From NCBI GenBank assembly GCA_033557465.1, contig CM066031.1, forward strand, positions 1,225,221,312 to 1,225,285,311: 64,000 bases of DNA. Direction: 5' to 3'. Positions 12,119-21,246 of the stretch are shown here, piece by piece. The notes below the pieces were generated by a model that did no database searches, had not been told where the DNA came from, and saw nothing but the letters and a program-made list of their open reading frames with translations. The first letter of the stretch is position 1. Each line of letters begins with the position of its first letter. The position numbers and the translations under genes were made by a program. The stretch comes from Ichthyophis bannanicus. Its lineage: Eukaryota > Chordata > Amphibia > Gymnophiona > Ichthyophiidae.

Positions 12119-12185
12119 AAAAGCAAGTTGCTTACCTGAAAAAGGGGTTCTCCATAGATAGCAGGATAACATCCCCACTCACCCT
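12119..12185 (+). repeat. Solo DIRS terminal-repeat remnant
   Basis: GCAAGTTGCTTACCTGAAAA followed by GGGGTTCTCCATAGATAGCAGGA resembles the outer ITR of elements A-C, which share the layout AGTTACTCACCTG...GGTGTTCTCC...AGCAGGA. No coding remnant is attached. It may be a recombined or heavily deleted DIRS end. Confidence 0.55.
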
Positions 12186-12619
12186 CCTGCTTCCCCCCGC
12201 AAGAAGGAAAAAAAGAGAAAAAGAAACTAGCACTATGGTAATTTTATTAATTAGCCACTGCTCTATGCTATGGACAGACTGCAAGTATATTGGTGGGGAA
12301 AGTAGCCCTGCAAGTGCAAAGGGAGTCTTTCAAACAGCTGGGGGCTCAATGGACTTGTCATTGATAACATACAATCAGAGTGTGCTCTTAGCAAATGACT
12401 CCGCTAAGTGTGTTGTTCTTCCAATTACCTACCAAAAGAGGAGTAAGTCCAAAAAGAGCATTTAAGAAGAAACTGTTCTGAACAATTGTTTAGAAGATAA
12501 ATAAATGATGTTTAAATTAATAAAATAACCTCGTTTTGTTGCTAAAATAGTCCCTGAACACCAAAAACAAATAGAATAAAGAACGCATGACTACTGCGCT
12601 TGAAAGAGAAATTTCACAG

Positions 12620-12807
12620 AAAGCGTAGTTACTCACCTGTAACAGGTGTTCTCCAGGAGCAGCAGGAATCAGTCCTCACTTATGGGTGACGTCGGCGCCG
12701 ACGGAGCCCTCGCGGAGCAATTTTCCCCAGCTTTCAAAGAAAGCCTTTGGGAATTGCAGCGCGCATGCGCGGTCGTCTTCCCGCCCGAGGGTGCCATCTT
12801 AGCCAGT
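12620..12807. repeat. DIRS A left inverted terminal repeat
   Basis: Inverted match to 18,241-18,401, with an outer extension (about 12,620-12,649, AGCGTAGTTACTCACCTG...) that the right ITR lacks but the ICR contains. It holds the palindrome GTCGGCGCCGAC at 12,688-12,702 and an NRF1-like GCGCATGCGC at 12,761-12,770. Confidence 0.95.
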
Positions 12808-12895
12808 CAGATGACATAGCTAAAAAAGACAGCATAAAAATTTGCAAAAAGAACATAAGCAGACGATTGCAACTCCAAGGGGAGGAGGGAGGGTA

Positions 12896-12993
12896 GTGAG
12901 GACTGATTCCTGCTGCTCCTGGAGAACACCTGTTACAGGTGAGTAACTACGCTTTCTCCAGGACCAAGCAGGAAGTCAGTCCTCACTTATGGG
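12896..12993. repeat. DIRS A internal complementary region
   Basis: The left half is the reverse complement of the outer left ITR (12,620-12,681), and the right half is the reverse complement of the outer right ITR (18,361-18,401). In the DIRS replication model this region templates ligation of the linear ends into a circle. The junction read from it is GGAGAA joined to AGCGTAGTTACTC. Confidence 0.93.
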
Positions 12994-13129
12994 ACTCCCA
13001 AGCTCAAGGCTACCGGAGACCCTAAGCACAAAAATGAGCTCCCTCTAGCTCAGCAGCACAGAAGGATAGAATCTTCGCTGAATTATCACCCACCGGTAGC
13101 CCACATCCGGGATGGAGGGTAGGAGTTGC

Positions 13130-14260
13130 TCAGACCTCAAAGAGATTACGGAGGACTGCCTGTCCGAAAGCACTGTCCCTACGGGACTCCCTCTCGAGAC
13201 AGTAATGGACCGCAAAAGTCTGGCTCGAAGACCAAGTAGCGGCCCGGCAGATGTCTGCCAGCGGAACAGAGCGGAGGTAAGCCACTGGCGTGGCCTTTGC
13301 CCGAACGCAATGAGCCGTGACTCGACTTTCTAAGGAGAGTCCGGCTGCCCCATAAGCCCAAGAGATACAGTCCGCAACCCAGATGGACAGAGTACGCTTG
13401 GAGACCGGGAGCCCCAATTTATTGGGGTCAAAAGACACAAAAAGCTGAGCAGCTTTACGGTGCTCCCGCGTACGGTCAAGGTAGAAGTTCAATGCCCTTC
13501 TACAGTCCAGGGTATGGAGGACCGTTTCAGCTCGGCTGGAGTGTGGTCTGGGAAAGAAGGTTGGAAGTACCACCTCCTGATTGATGTGAAAAGGGGAGAC
13601 CACTTTAGGCAGAAACTTTGGGTGAGTCCGTAGGACTACCCTATTCTTGTAGAACCGAGTGTAAGGGGGATCAGACACGAGGGCCTGCAATTCACTTACG
13701 CGCCTAGCGGAAGTGAGGGCTATCAAGAACAGCGTTTTCCAAGACAGAAAACGGAGAGAACAGGTAGCCATAGGTTCAAAAGGCGGACAGGTGATCCGCT
13801 GCAAAACCACATTCAGGTCCCAGTCAGGCGCTGGCGGGCGCAGAGGTGGTTTAAGTAGAAGGAGACCTCGGAGAAACCTCGCTACGAGAGGGTCATTGGA
13901 GAGAGGTCTGCCGTCCACTGGCACATGATGTGCTGAAAGAGCACTGAGGTGAACTTTGACGGAGTTGGACTTAAGTCCCAGATTAGAGAGGTGCAGCAAG
14001 TACTGCAAGATCACCGACACCGGGCAGGAGAAGGGATCCTGAGACTGTTGGGTACACCAGACTGCAAAGCGACGCCATTTAAGGGCGTAGCATTTGCGGG
14101 TAGAAGGCCGTCGCGAAGCTAAGACGACCTCCTCCACCTCCGCCGGCAGGAGAAGGGGAGCAAGGACTACCCTCTCAGCAGCCAGGCCATGAGGTTGAGA
14201 GACCTGAGGTTGGGGTGCAGAAGGGACCCCTGATCCTGAGTGAGGAGATCCGGTTGTACC
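13130..14260 (-). CDS. Tyrosine recombinase of DIRS A
   Basis: Integrase of the phage-type tyrosine recombinase family, expected to insert the circular DNA intermediate. It begins in the region overlapping the end of pol, with a SAM-like N-terminal domain near RPSTRKCYALKWRRF. The catalytic signature is complete: Arg in SARRVSELQAL, H-x-x-R in TAHCVRAKAT and the nucleophilic Tyr in TWSSSQTFAVHY. It ends AVLRNLFEV. The frame is -1 to pol and stays open upstream to 16,003, so no unique start is evident; frameshifting or internal initiation is possible. It is the same frame as gag. Confidence 0.92.
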   Translation of the reverse strand, partial: GTTGSPHSGSGVPSAPQPQVSQPHGLAAERVVLAPLLLPAEVEEVVLASRRPSTRKCYALKWRRFAVWCTQQSQDPFSCPVSVILQYLLHLSNLGLKSNSVKVHLSALSAHHVPVDGRPLSNDPLVARFLRGLLLLKPPLRPPAPDWDLNVVLQRITCPPFEPMATCSLRFLSWKTLFLIALTSARRVSELQALVSDPPYTRFYKNRVVLRTHPKFLPKVVSPFHINQEVVLPTFFPRPHSSRAETVLHTLDCRRALNFYLDRTREHRKAAQLFVSFDPNKLGLPVSKRTLSIWVADCISWAYGAAGLSLESRVTAHCVRAKATPVAYLRSVPLADICRAATWSSSQTFAVHYCLERESRRDSAFGQAVLRNLFEV

Positions 14261-16080
14261 CCCAGAGGGATTGGATCCTCCACCGCCAGTTGCAGCAGGA
14301 GCGGAAACCACGGCTGCCTGGGCCAGCGAGGGGCCACCAGGATCATGAAGGCTTTGTCTCGGAGAACCTTGAAAAGAGTCCGAGAGACCAGCGGGATGGG
14401 AGGGAAAGCGTACAGAAGGCTCCCCGACCACGAGATCAGAAAGGCGTCCGCCGCCACCCGAAGGGGGTGTGGCTGACGAGAGCAGAAGCGAGGAAGCTGC
14501 CGGTTGTGAGGACTGGCAAAGAGATCCACCGTGGGGAGACCCCACTTGAGGAAGAGCTTCTGAACTACCAAGGGATCCAGACGCCACTCGTGCGGCTGGA
14601 GGACCCTGCTGAGTTTGTCTGCAAGGCAATTTTCTTGGCCCGGGAGATAAACTGCCTTGAGGAGAATGCCGTGACTGACGGCCCAAGAGCAGAGCTTCTG
14701 TGCCTCCCGGCAGAGAAGGAAGGAGCCCGTGCCCCCTTGCTTGTTCACGTAGAACATGGCAACTTGATTGTCCGTCTGGACAAGGACGGACTGTTGGGAA
14801 GTCAGGTGGGAGAAGGCCTTGAGAGCTAGGCGGATCGCCCTGAGCTCCAGGAAGTTGATCTGCTGAGCAGACTCCCACATGGTCCAGAGGCCCTGAGTAC
14901 GTGCCTCTTGGCAATGCGCTCCCCAGCCCAGGAGGGATGCATCGGTGGTCAGCACCCGGGTCGGCTGAGGTGACTGGAAAGGCATTCCGAATATCAGGTT
15001 CGGCTGCCGGAGCCACCACCGGAGAGACGAGAGCAGCGGCTCGGAGACGCGCACCAGGTCCGCCAGGCCGCCTGTGGCTTGTCGCCACTGCTGGCGGAGA
15101 CACCATTGAGCAGACCGCATGTTCAGGCGGGCATTGGGGGTCACATGGACGGTGGAAGCCATATGGCCGAGCAGTCTCAGGAAGCGCCTGGCGGAGACCA
15201 GGGGCTGGCTGCGAAAGCGGTCGGCTAGGTCCATGAGCCGTTGCGCCCTGTCGAGCGGTAGGTACGCTCGTGCCCGAGGAGTGTGCAGCCTTGCGCCGAT
15301 GAACTCGAGATCCTGTGAGGGGAGCAAAGTGGACTTTGCGAAGTTTATGACAAAGCCCAAGTGCTGCAGCAGAGTCACCGTGCGGCGCGTGGCGTTGGCG
15401 ACCTCCTGAGCGGACGCTGCTCTGATGAGCCAGTCGTCGAGGTACGGAAAGACATAGAGGCCGTGAAGCCGGAGATGGGCCGCCACGACCGCGAGACATT
15501 TTGTGAAGACTCGTGGTGCGGAGGATAGGCCAAAGGGCAGTACTCTGTACTGGTAATGATTTCCTGCCACCACAAACCTTAGGTATTGGCGGTGGCTTGG
15601 GTGGATGAGGATGTGCGTGTAGGCATCCTTTAGATCCAAGGAGCATAGCCAATCTCCCTGCTGGAGGTAGGGCAGAAGGATTCCAAGGGTAAGCATTTTG
15701 AACTTCTCCCGCACAAGGAACTTGTTGAGGTTGCGCAAGTCCAGGATGGGTCTGAGGCCCCCTGTTCTCTTTGGTATCAGAAAATACCTTGAATAAAAGC
15801 CTTGACCTCTCAGGTGGTGGGGCACCGGTTCCACCGCCTGTTCCTGCAGAAGACCTGCTAACTCCTGAAGGAGCAACTCCCTGTGCAGAGGGGGGCGCGA
15901 AGGTTCTCCCGGAAAATAGGAGGGAGGGACCTGATGGAAGTGGAGAAGGTAGCCCTCTCGCACGACCTGAAGCACCCAGGCATCTGCGGTGATGCTGGAC
16001 CACCTGTGGGCGAAGTGAACCAGCCGGCCTCCGGTGCTGGGAGGGACCAGCGGGGGGGGAGAGGCTATGCTGAGCGAGTC
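14167..16080 (-). CDS. Pol of DIRS A: RT, RNase H, MT-like
   Basis: Reverse transcriptase with FLIPKRTGGLRPILDLRNLN, SLDLKDAYTHILIHP, VLPFGLSSAPRVFTK and the catalytic YLDD at 15,433-15,444. RNase H follows with TDAS (about 14,936-14,951), LELRA, QTDNQ and ADKLSR, giving the D-E-D-D set. The C-terminal VDLFAS...YAFPPIPLVSRTLFKVL...APRWPRQPW segment matches the methyltransferase-like domain known in DIRS elements. The frame stays open upstream to 16,500 but the gag-proximal part there overlaps gag. Pol is +1 relative to gag and probably entered at the gag stop (16,079). No interior stop. Confidence 0.93.
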   Translation of the reverse strand, partial: DSLSIASPPPLVPPSTGGRLVHFAHRWSSITADAWVLQVVREGYLLHFHQVPPSYFPGEPSRPPLHRELLLQELAGLLQEQAVEPVPHHLRGQGFYSRYFLIPKRTGGLRPILDLRNLNKFLVREKFKMLTLGILLPYLQQGDWLCSLDLKDAYTHILIHPSHRQYLRFVVAGNHYQYRVLPFGLSSAPRVFTKCLAVVAAHLRLHGLYVFPYLDDWLIRAASAQEVANATRRTVTLLQHLGFVINFAKSTLLPSQDLEFIGARLHTPRARAYLPLDRAQRLMDLADRFRSQPLVSARRFLRLLGHMASTVHVTPNARLNMRSAQWCLRQQWRQATGGLADLVRVSEPLLSSLRWWLRQPNLIFGMPFQSPQPTRVLTTDASLLGWGAHCQEARTQGLWTMWESAQQINFLELRAIRLALKAFSHLTSQQSVLVQTDNQVAMFYVNKQGGTGSFLLCREAQKLCSWAVSHGILLKAVYLPGQENCLADKLSRVLQPHEWRLDPLVVQKLFLKWGLPTVDLFASPHNRQLPRFCSRQPHPLRVAADAFLISWSGSLLYAFPPIPLVSRTLFKVLRDKAFMILVAPRWPRQPWFPLLLQLAVEDPIPLGVQPDLLTQDQGSLLHPNLRSLNLMAWLLRG

Positions 16081-16090
16081 AAAAAACCCC
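16076..16090 (-). promoter_or_regulatory. Candidate +1 frameshift site at gag stop
   Basis: Minus-strand sequence GGG GTT TTT TGA CTC in gag phase. The last sense codon TTT is followed by TGA C, and a one-base forward slip pairs TTT again and continues as GAC in pol. The layout matches known shifty stops such as bacterial prfB (CTT TGA C). Element B has CTT TGA C at the equivalent place (29,568-29,574). Function is inferred. Confidence 0.6.
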
Positions 16091-18001
16091 TCCCTGCTGA
16101 GCAGGGGCTGGTGGTGCAGGCTTGGGGGCTTGCTGCCTACGGGACCCGTTACCCCGTCCCTTGGCCTGCGGGCCCTGTTGGGGAGCTGCAGGGGCCTGAT
16201 AATGGGGGTACTGTTTGTAGGCAGCCGCCTTCCTCGGGTAAAAGGACTTTTTTCCCGAGCCCTTCTTTTTCTGGGAAGGGGCGGAGGTCTTCCTAGAAAG
16301 CCTGGTCCCGGTGAGAGTCTCAGTCTCAATTTGTGCAGCCTTTTCCGCCATGGGCTTGCCAAAGAGGTTTTCGCCTCGGCAGGGGACATCGACCAACTTG
16401 TCCTGTACCCAGGGCTCAAGGTCCGACGACTGAAGCCAAGCCTGTCGGCGGGCACCGATGCCGGCTGCGGCCACTCTAGCCGAGGCCTCAAAGCCATCAT
16501 AGGCTGCTCGGGACATGAACTTTGAGCATTCCCGAATGCCCGTGGACAAGGCTAGGAACCTCCGCAAGGGCTCCTCGGAGAGACCAGCGGAGAATCCGGC
16601 TAGCTCTTTAGCCAGATCCCGGAGATACATGCCCATGTAGAGCTGGTAAGTCTGGACACGACATGCGAGCATAGAGCCCTGGAAGCACTTCTTGCCAAGG
16701 CCATCCAGGTTACGGGCCTCCCTTCCAGGAGGCACCGAGGAGTGCATCTTCTGGCTCTTAAGACGATGCATGGCCGATTCCACTACCATGGAATGGTGTG
16801 GCAGCTGTGCCTTCTGAAAGCCAGGGCTCTTGCGGACCCGATAGATAGAATCGACCCGCTTGCTCAGGACCGGCGTGGAGGCCGGACTCTCCCACATGCG
16901 GAAGAGTAGTCGTTCCAGCATAGGAGGAACCGGCACAGTAAAGTGCTCCCTCGCGGGAGAGTCATACTGGAGGGCGTCGAGCTCTTCGGCTCGAGGCTCC
17001 TCCTCGGGATCCGCAGGGAAGGCCAAAGCCTTGGCCATATCCCTAACGAAGTCCGAGAACCGGGCATCCTCCGGGGGGGACTGCTTCCGAGGTTCGGACC
17101 CCGGTGAGTCCGATGGGACACACCGAGTCCGGAAAGAATCAGGTGACTCTTCCTCCTCAGACTCCCAGACCGACTCCGACGAGGACTCGGTGGGGTCGGC
17201 CTGGGCAGGGTGCGGCGCCAGCCGCCCCGACGTCGAGGGAGTCGGCGTCGGCGACCTCGGTCCCGAACGGGAGGCCGAGGGTGACCTCGACCGAGGATCG
17301 ACTCGAGTTCTCATTGACTCGAGGATCGGCTCGGTCTCCGGGGTCGACTTGGACGTCGACGTCCCGGCGGTCGGGGCAGCGGCGCCAGCGAGGCCAGCGA
17401 GCAGTGCCCGCTGCTGGTCCATGAAGGCAGACAGTCTGCTCTCCAAGGCCGTCAACCTGAGTCCGAGCTCAGGTGACCCAGCAGCCCCCGACTCGGGCCC
17501 CGACGGCGTCGGGCCCGACGTCGGCTGTCGCGGAGGCGAGTCCAGAAGGACTACAGGACTTACCCGGGCAGGCATCTCCGACTCCAGGCGAGGTCGCTTC
17601 GGGAGATGTTCCTTCTCCAAGGACCCGGGGCGGCTGTCGGGGCTATGCGACCTGGCCCTCGCGGAGCCAGGAGCGTCCACCGACGCCGCCCTCGCGGGTT
17701 TTTCCTTCCGACGATGGTCCCCGGAGGGAGAACCCCGGTCGGAGGAGCTCCGGCGACGGTCCGAGCTGGAGCCCTTTGACACGGAGGCCTCCGACGAGGT
17801 CCGGGTACGGCTGGGGTCAGCGAAGATTCTCTCGCGCTGATGCCGCCGACTTCTCAACGCCTTCGAGGACAGTTTGCTGCAGGGCCCACAGATCAGTTCC
17901 TCATGATCCGGGCCCAAGCAGCGGAGGCAAAAGTCGTGTGTGTCGGTTAGTGACATATTTCGGTCACACCGACCACACCGCTTAAAGCCACTGGCAGCCA
18001 T
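16079..18001 (-). CDS. Gag-like ORF1 of DIRS A
   Basis: 640-codon structural protein. The N-terminus has a zinc-binding array: C9-x2-C12, H22, C25-x2-C28, C38-x2-C41. The same layout starts the gag of B. A long, serine-, proline-, arginine- and acid-rich middle follows (residues about 60-330), then a conserved C-terminal block with PPMLERLLFRMWESP, LPHHSMVVESAMHRLKS, RVQTYQLYMGMYLRDLAKEL and GARRQAWLQSSDLEPWVQDK. The tail is Lys/Gln/Pro-rich and ends QQGGVF. The start ATG at 18,001 lies just inside the right ITR. It presumably packages element RNA. Intact frame with many CpG. Confidence 0.88.
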   Translation of the reverse strand: MAASGFKRCGRCDRNMSLTDTHDFCLRCLGPDHEELICGPCSKLSSKALRSRRHQRERIFADPSRTRTSSEASVSKGSSSDRRRSSSDRGSPSGDHRRKEKPARAASVDAPGSARARSHSPDSRPGSLEKEHLPKRPRLESEMPARVSPVVLLDSPPRQPTSGPTPSGPESGAAGSPELGLRLTALESRLSAFMDQQRALLAGLAGAAAPTAGTSTSKSTPETEPILESMRTRVDPRSRSPSASRSGPRSPTPTPSTSGRLAPHPAQADPTESSSESVWESEEEESPDSFRTRCVPSDSPGSEPRKQSPPEDARFSDFVRDMAKALAFPADPEEEPRAEELDALQYDSPAREHFTVPVPPMLERLLFRMWESPASTPVLSKRVDSIYRVRKSPGFQKAQLPHHSMVVESAMHRLKSQKMHSSVPPGREARNLDGLGKKCFQGSMLACRVQTYQLYMGMYLRDLAKELAGFSAGLSEEPLRRFLALSTGIRECSKFMSRAAYDGFEASARVAAAGIGARRQAWLQSSDLEPWVQDKLVDVPCRGENLFGKPMAEKAAQIETETLTGTRLSRKTSAPSQKKKGSGKKSFYPRKAAAYKQYPHYQAPAAPQQGPQAKGRGNGSRRQQAPKPAPPAPAQQGGVF

Positions 18002-18240
18002 CGGGGGAAAAAGGGCCCCTGCGAGGTCAAAGGACCGGGCTGCCAGGGAAAATGAAAATGAAAGCTGACTAAGTCAGAAGAACCGAAAAAACGCTAGAGG
18101 ACCCGAGACCGGCGTCGCGAGTCCGGGCGGGAAAACGATCGGCGTCGAACCGAAAGAAAAAAGTATAAAATAAAGAGGAAAATCAACTTTTTCGCGGGGA
18201 CAAGACGGGGACGTCTGCAGGGCTCCGCGGAAAAAAGAAG

Positions 18241-18401
18241 ACTGGCTAAGATGGCACCCTCGGGCGGGAAGACGACCGCGCATGCGCGCTGCAATTCCCA
18301 AAGGCTTTCTTTGAAAGCTGGGGAAAATTGCTCCGCGAGGGCTCCGTCGGCGCCGACGTCACCCATAAGTGAGGACTGACTTCCTGCTTGGTCCTGGAGA
18401 A
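18241..18401. repeat. DIRS A right inverted terminal repeat
   Basis: Inverted copy of the left ITR. It lies directly upstream of gag and so must hold the promoter for the minus-strand transcript. Confidence 0.95.
18245..18290 (-). promoter_or_regulatory. Candidate NRF1/YY1-type promoter elements in ITR
   Basis: The right ITR contains GCGCATGCGC at 18,278-18,287 (a perfect NRF1-type palindrome) and AAGATGGC at about 18,248-18,255 (a YY1-type core). Both recur in the left ITR. NRF1 and YY1 sites are common in TATA-less promoters; use here is inferred from motif and position. Confidence 0.45.
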
Positions 18402-19316
18402 CCTGTGTTCCCCTCTGGAAATATTTCTAAACATATGGTAGAGGAGAAGTGCTGACTATGCCTCAAGCTGGGGAGCATGAATATGGCACGTAAGGTAAAA
18501 AATCTCGTGCATCCATGCAAAAGTTATATGAATTAAACAGACTGAAAAACATTCAGAGAGACATACATGCAAAAAAAATGAAACAAGGCAGGGATTTATC
18601 AAATACAGTAGATTCCGTGTCAGACCTACTGGGCCTAATTCTTTAAGGTTTCACCTATTCTAAACCTATGCTATGTATTAAATTTTTAAATTTCATCTTC
18701 CCATCTCCTGAATCACCTTACAGAATATGTGAAGCAGATATGCATAAAATACTAGGAGGGTAGGGGGTTGAACGTGGAAGAGGAGGAACCATTTTTAACC
18801 AAAGACCATTTAAAGTTCGGTAGCATGGCGCCTTAGATAAGTTTAACTTTAAAAATCCTAATAACTAGTGATTCAGGACCTAAAGGACAGCCCGATGGAA
18901 CTAAGCTAGAACTATGTGATGTTTAAATGGTAATTCCAACAGAAAATAGATGGAAATCAGTGAAACAGAAGTAAAATGGTCAGATAAACACGTTGGAAAC
19001 ATTTTTAAATGAAGCCAAAAAATGTGCTCATTCAGTGTCTTAGAAAGGAGAGTTGAAGCAGGCAGTTAAATCATATGCTCCATATCCTCAATTTCCTACT
19101 ACCCCAACAGGTCAACTCTACATTAGTAATCACAATATTTCATTATCCGCATTCAATCCAAGGGAGCCGCAAACTACTTTATACACAGAAGGGAAGCTCC
19201 TCAAAACAGTGGTTATCATGGACTATTTGTAACCAGGTCACACTGAATAACATGGGACCTAGTTATAAATAGCCTGGGCCCAGTTTAGTAAACATGCCCC
19301 TTAGTGTATGGGATAT
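18402..19316. other. AT-rich spacer
   Basis: No gene recognised. The A-rich segment 18,480-18,620 and the rest show no recognisable family. Confidence 0.45.
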
Positions 19317-19712
19317 CATTTTAGGTAATTTTATCGACTCTCTTCTGTGAACAAACCCTGTTTTACCCATAGAAAAGGGCTTTTATAAAATTACCTGTAG
19401 GCAAAGTGCACACAAACAAATTTTAATTTAAAAAATAATTTTATAAAACCCAAGTGTAGGATGTTTGGAGGAGGAGTCTAGGCAGAGCAGAAATGCAAAA
19501 AACACACATATTATAAAATAGTTGGTATAAATATTTGCACCTATCTTGCATGAGTAAATGTACATGGGTCCATTTTACTAAATTCTTAAAGATATTTTAG
19601 GCTATTTTACAAAGAGGCACAGGCATTTATATAACTTTATAAACGAGCCCGAAAATAGGCACACTCTTCAACTTTCCACCTAAACATCCTATTATAAAAT
19701 TACCCTCAAAAA
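19317..19712. mobile_element. MITE-like repeat
   Basis: Left TTTTAGGTAATTTTATCG and right CTATTATAAAATTACCC form imperfect inverted termini sharing GGTAATTTTAT. TAAAATTACC also recurs inside (19,385-19,395). There is no coding capacity. This fits a non-autonomous DNA transposon; the exact ends and target duplication could not be fixed. Confidence 0.4.
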
Positions 19713-20620
19713 GATTCTCCAAATATTAGGGACATGTCACTAAGCTAATAAAGTGCATATGATGAATTAAGAATATGCTAAGACTCCCCAAACTGAGTCG
19801 TTTACATGGATGGAGGTGGAGCAGGGAAGAAGGAGACCAAAGATGTTAAGGGGGAGGTATTCAATTAGACTGTGTAAATATATCTGAGAGCTCTAACAGG
19901 ATTATCTTCTTTTTTTTTTTACTTAAGAAATGAACAAAAGGTGCTTTTTTTCAGGGCCTAAAGAAACAGAATTTCATCACATTTCAAAGGCAACTTATTA
20001 TCAACAGGGAGAATCATGTCTACAACAGTACAGAGGCAATGCTGACATTTTATTAAGAAGGTCTTACTGTTCCTTTGAACATTTTTACCACAGCTGTAAC
20101 ATGGGCTTGACCAGTTCAACTTATAGGTCACTGAAGATTTTTTTCTTTTTTTTTTTTTTTTTACTTCTTGTAATTAGGCCTAGAGTTTCTACCGCTACTA
20201 ATTTCTAAACTGCTAACAGGTATACAAAGCATGGCACAGACACACAAAACAAAGTCCCTTCCTCTATAAAGTTTACAATCTAATCAGAAACAAACAGATG
20301 ACAAACAGGAGATTCTAAGAAAATGTTCAAGAATTTGACAAGTTTCCATGCTTTTCAAATTAAGTCCACTAGGCTTGTCAAGCTTTTGGTTCAAGATCAC
20401 CAGAACAATAGGTTTGTCCATAGTTTGTCCATAGTGGGTGATCATAGTGTATGATGGTCTTGAAAAGTAAATTTTCTTATTCTCTCTTCCTGCATTTTTG
20501 GTAATAGGTTGTACAATATGCAATGCACTGATAACACTGAATTTCAGTTTTAAATGTTGTACACCTGCACTGGACAACTATTATACTGAAAAAGAGTTTT
20601 GCATCTAAAATCTTTAGTAC
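19713..20620. other. Spacer with T-runs
   Basis: No gene. T10 at 19,911-19,920 and a T-rich run at 20,137-20,162. A 13-base tandem duplication GTTTGTCCATA lies at 20,411-20,434. Confidence 0.45.
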
Positions 20621-21246
20621 TGTGGAGGGGAATTTTAAGAGACATCCAAGTGCAATCTGGGACATCTAAGCCAGAACGTCTGGGGGGAAAAAAAGCAGGC
20701 ACTTGCAGGTGCAGACATGATTTCACAAACATAGATTTGCCTAATTTGGACATCTGCAGGGACATCTACATAGACATCCCCAGAACCATATTCCAGAACC
20801 TGGAAGTCTAGGATAGCCTAATAGAGTAGTGGGATAGGAACAGGCAAGCCAGGGTTCAAATCTCACTGCTGCTGCTGTCAACATTGTGCTGAGTACTGGG
20901 GATGATGGATTGCTTTTTCCTCTACACCCTCTGGATGTTTTCAGTTAAAACAAACACTTTTCAGATACTTATTGGAACCTATTCATGCCTGGAGCAGGTC
21001 TAACATTAGACGTGATGTCATACGTTCATAATCTTTCTGATATCAAGCAGCGATGTCCAGGATCCTGGGAACACCCTGGCCACGCCTCCTCTACACCCCC
21101 ATTATATTTGGACGCCCTCACGCTAGGTACATCCCCAAAGCCGGCTTGTAAAATGACTGGAGACATCTCTGTGCTCTGGATGTCTCTAAGCCCATTTTCA
21201 AACATCCAAAACATGAACAGGGCTTCTAAAATGACCCCCATAACGT
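20621..21246. mobile_element. MITE-like repeat rich in GACATC
   Basis: The ends GTGGAGGGGAATTTTAAGAG (left) and the reverse complement of the right end, ATGGGGGTCATTTTAGAAG, are similar. GTAC lies just outside both ends. The interior repeats GACATC in both orientations. No open frame with family motifs. Probably a non-autonomous DNA transposon; ends uncertain. Confidence 0.35.

Larger units (their letters stand above)
12620..18401 (-). mobile_element. DIRS retrotransposon A, full length
   Basis: Complete 5.78-kb DIRS element, GC- and CpG-rich against AT-rich flanks. It has ITRs at 12,620-12,807 and 18,241-18,401, an ICR at 12,896-12,993 and three overlapping minus-strand genes: gag, pol (RT, RNase H, methyltransferase-like) and YR. 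The inner ITRs are identical as far as they could be compared by eye (over 120 bases). The ends were set from the ICR, which reads as the reverse complement of right end joined to left end. No target duplication is visible; both junctions share only AGAA. Known DIRS replicate through circular DNA inserted by a tyrosine recombinase. Intact frames and perfect ITRs suggest recent activity. Confidence 0.95.

Noticed and set aside
16860..17840. 326-codon plus-strand open frame
   Set aside because: It is antisense to gag of DIRS A in GC-rich, Ser/Asp/Gly-biased sequence and has no family motif.
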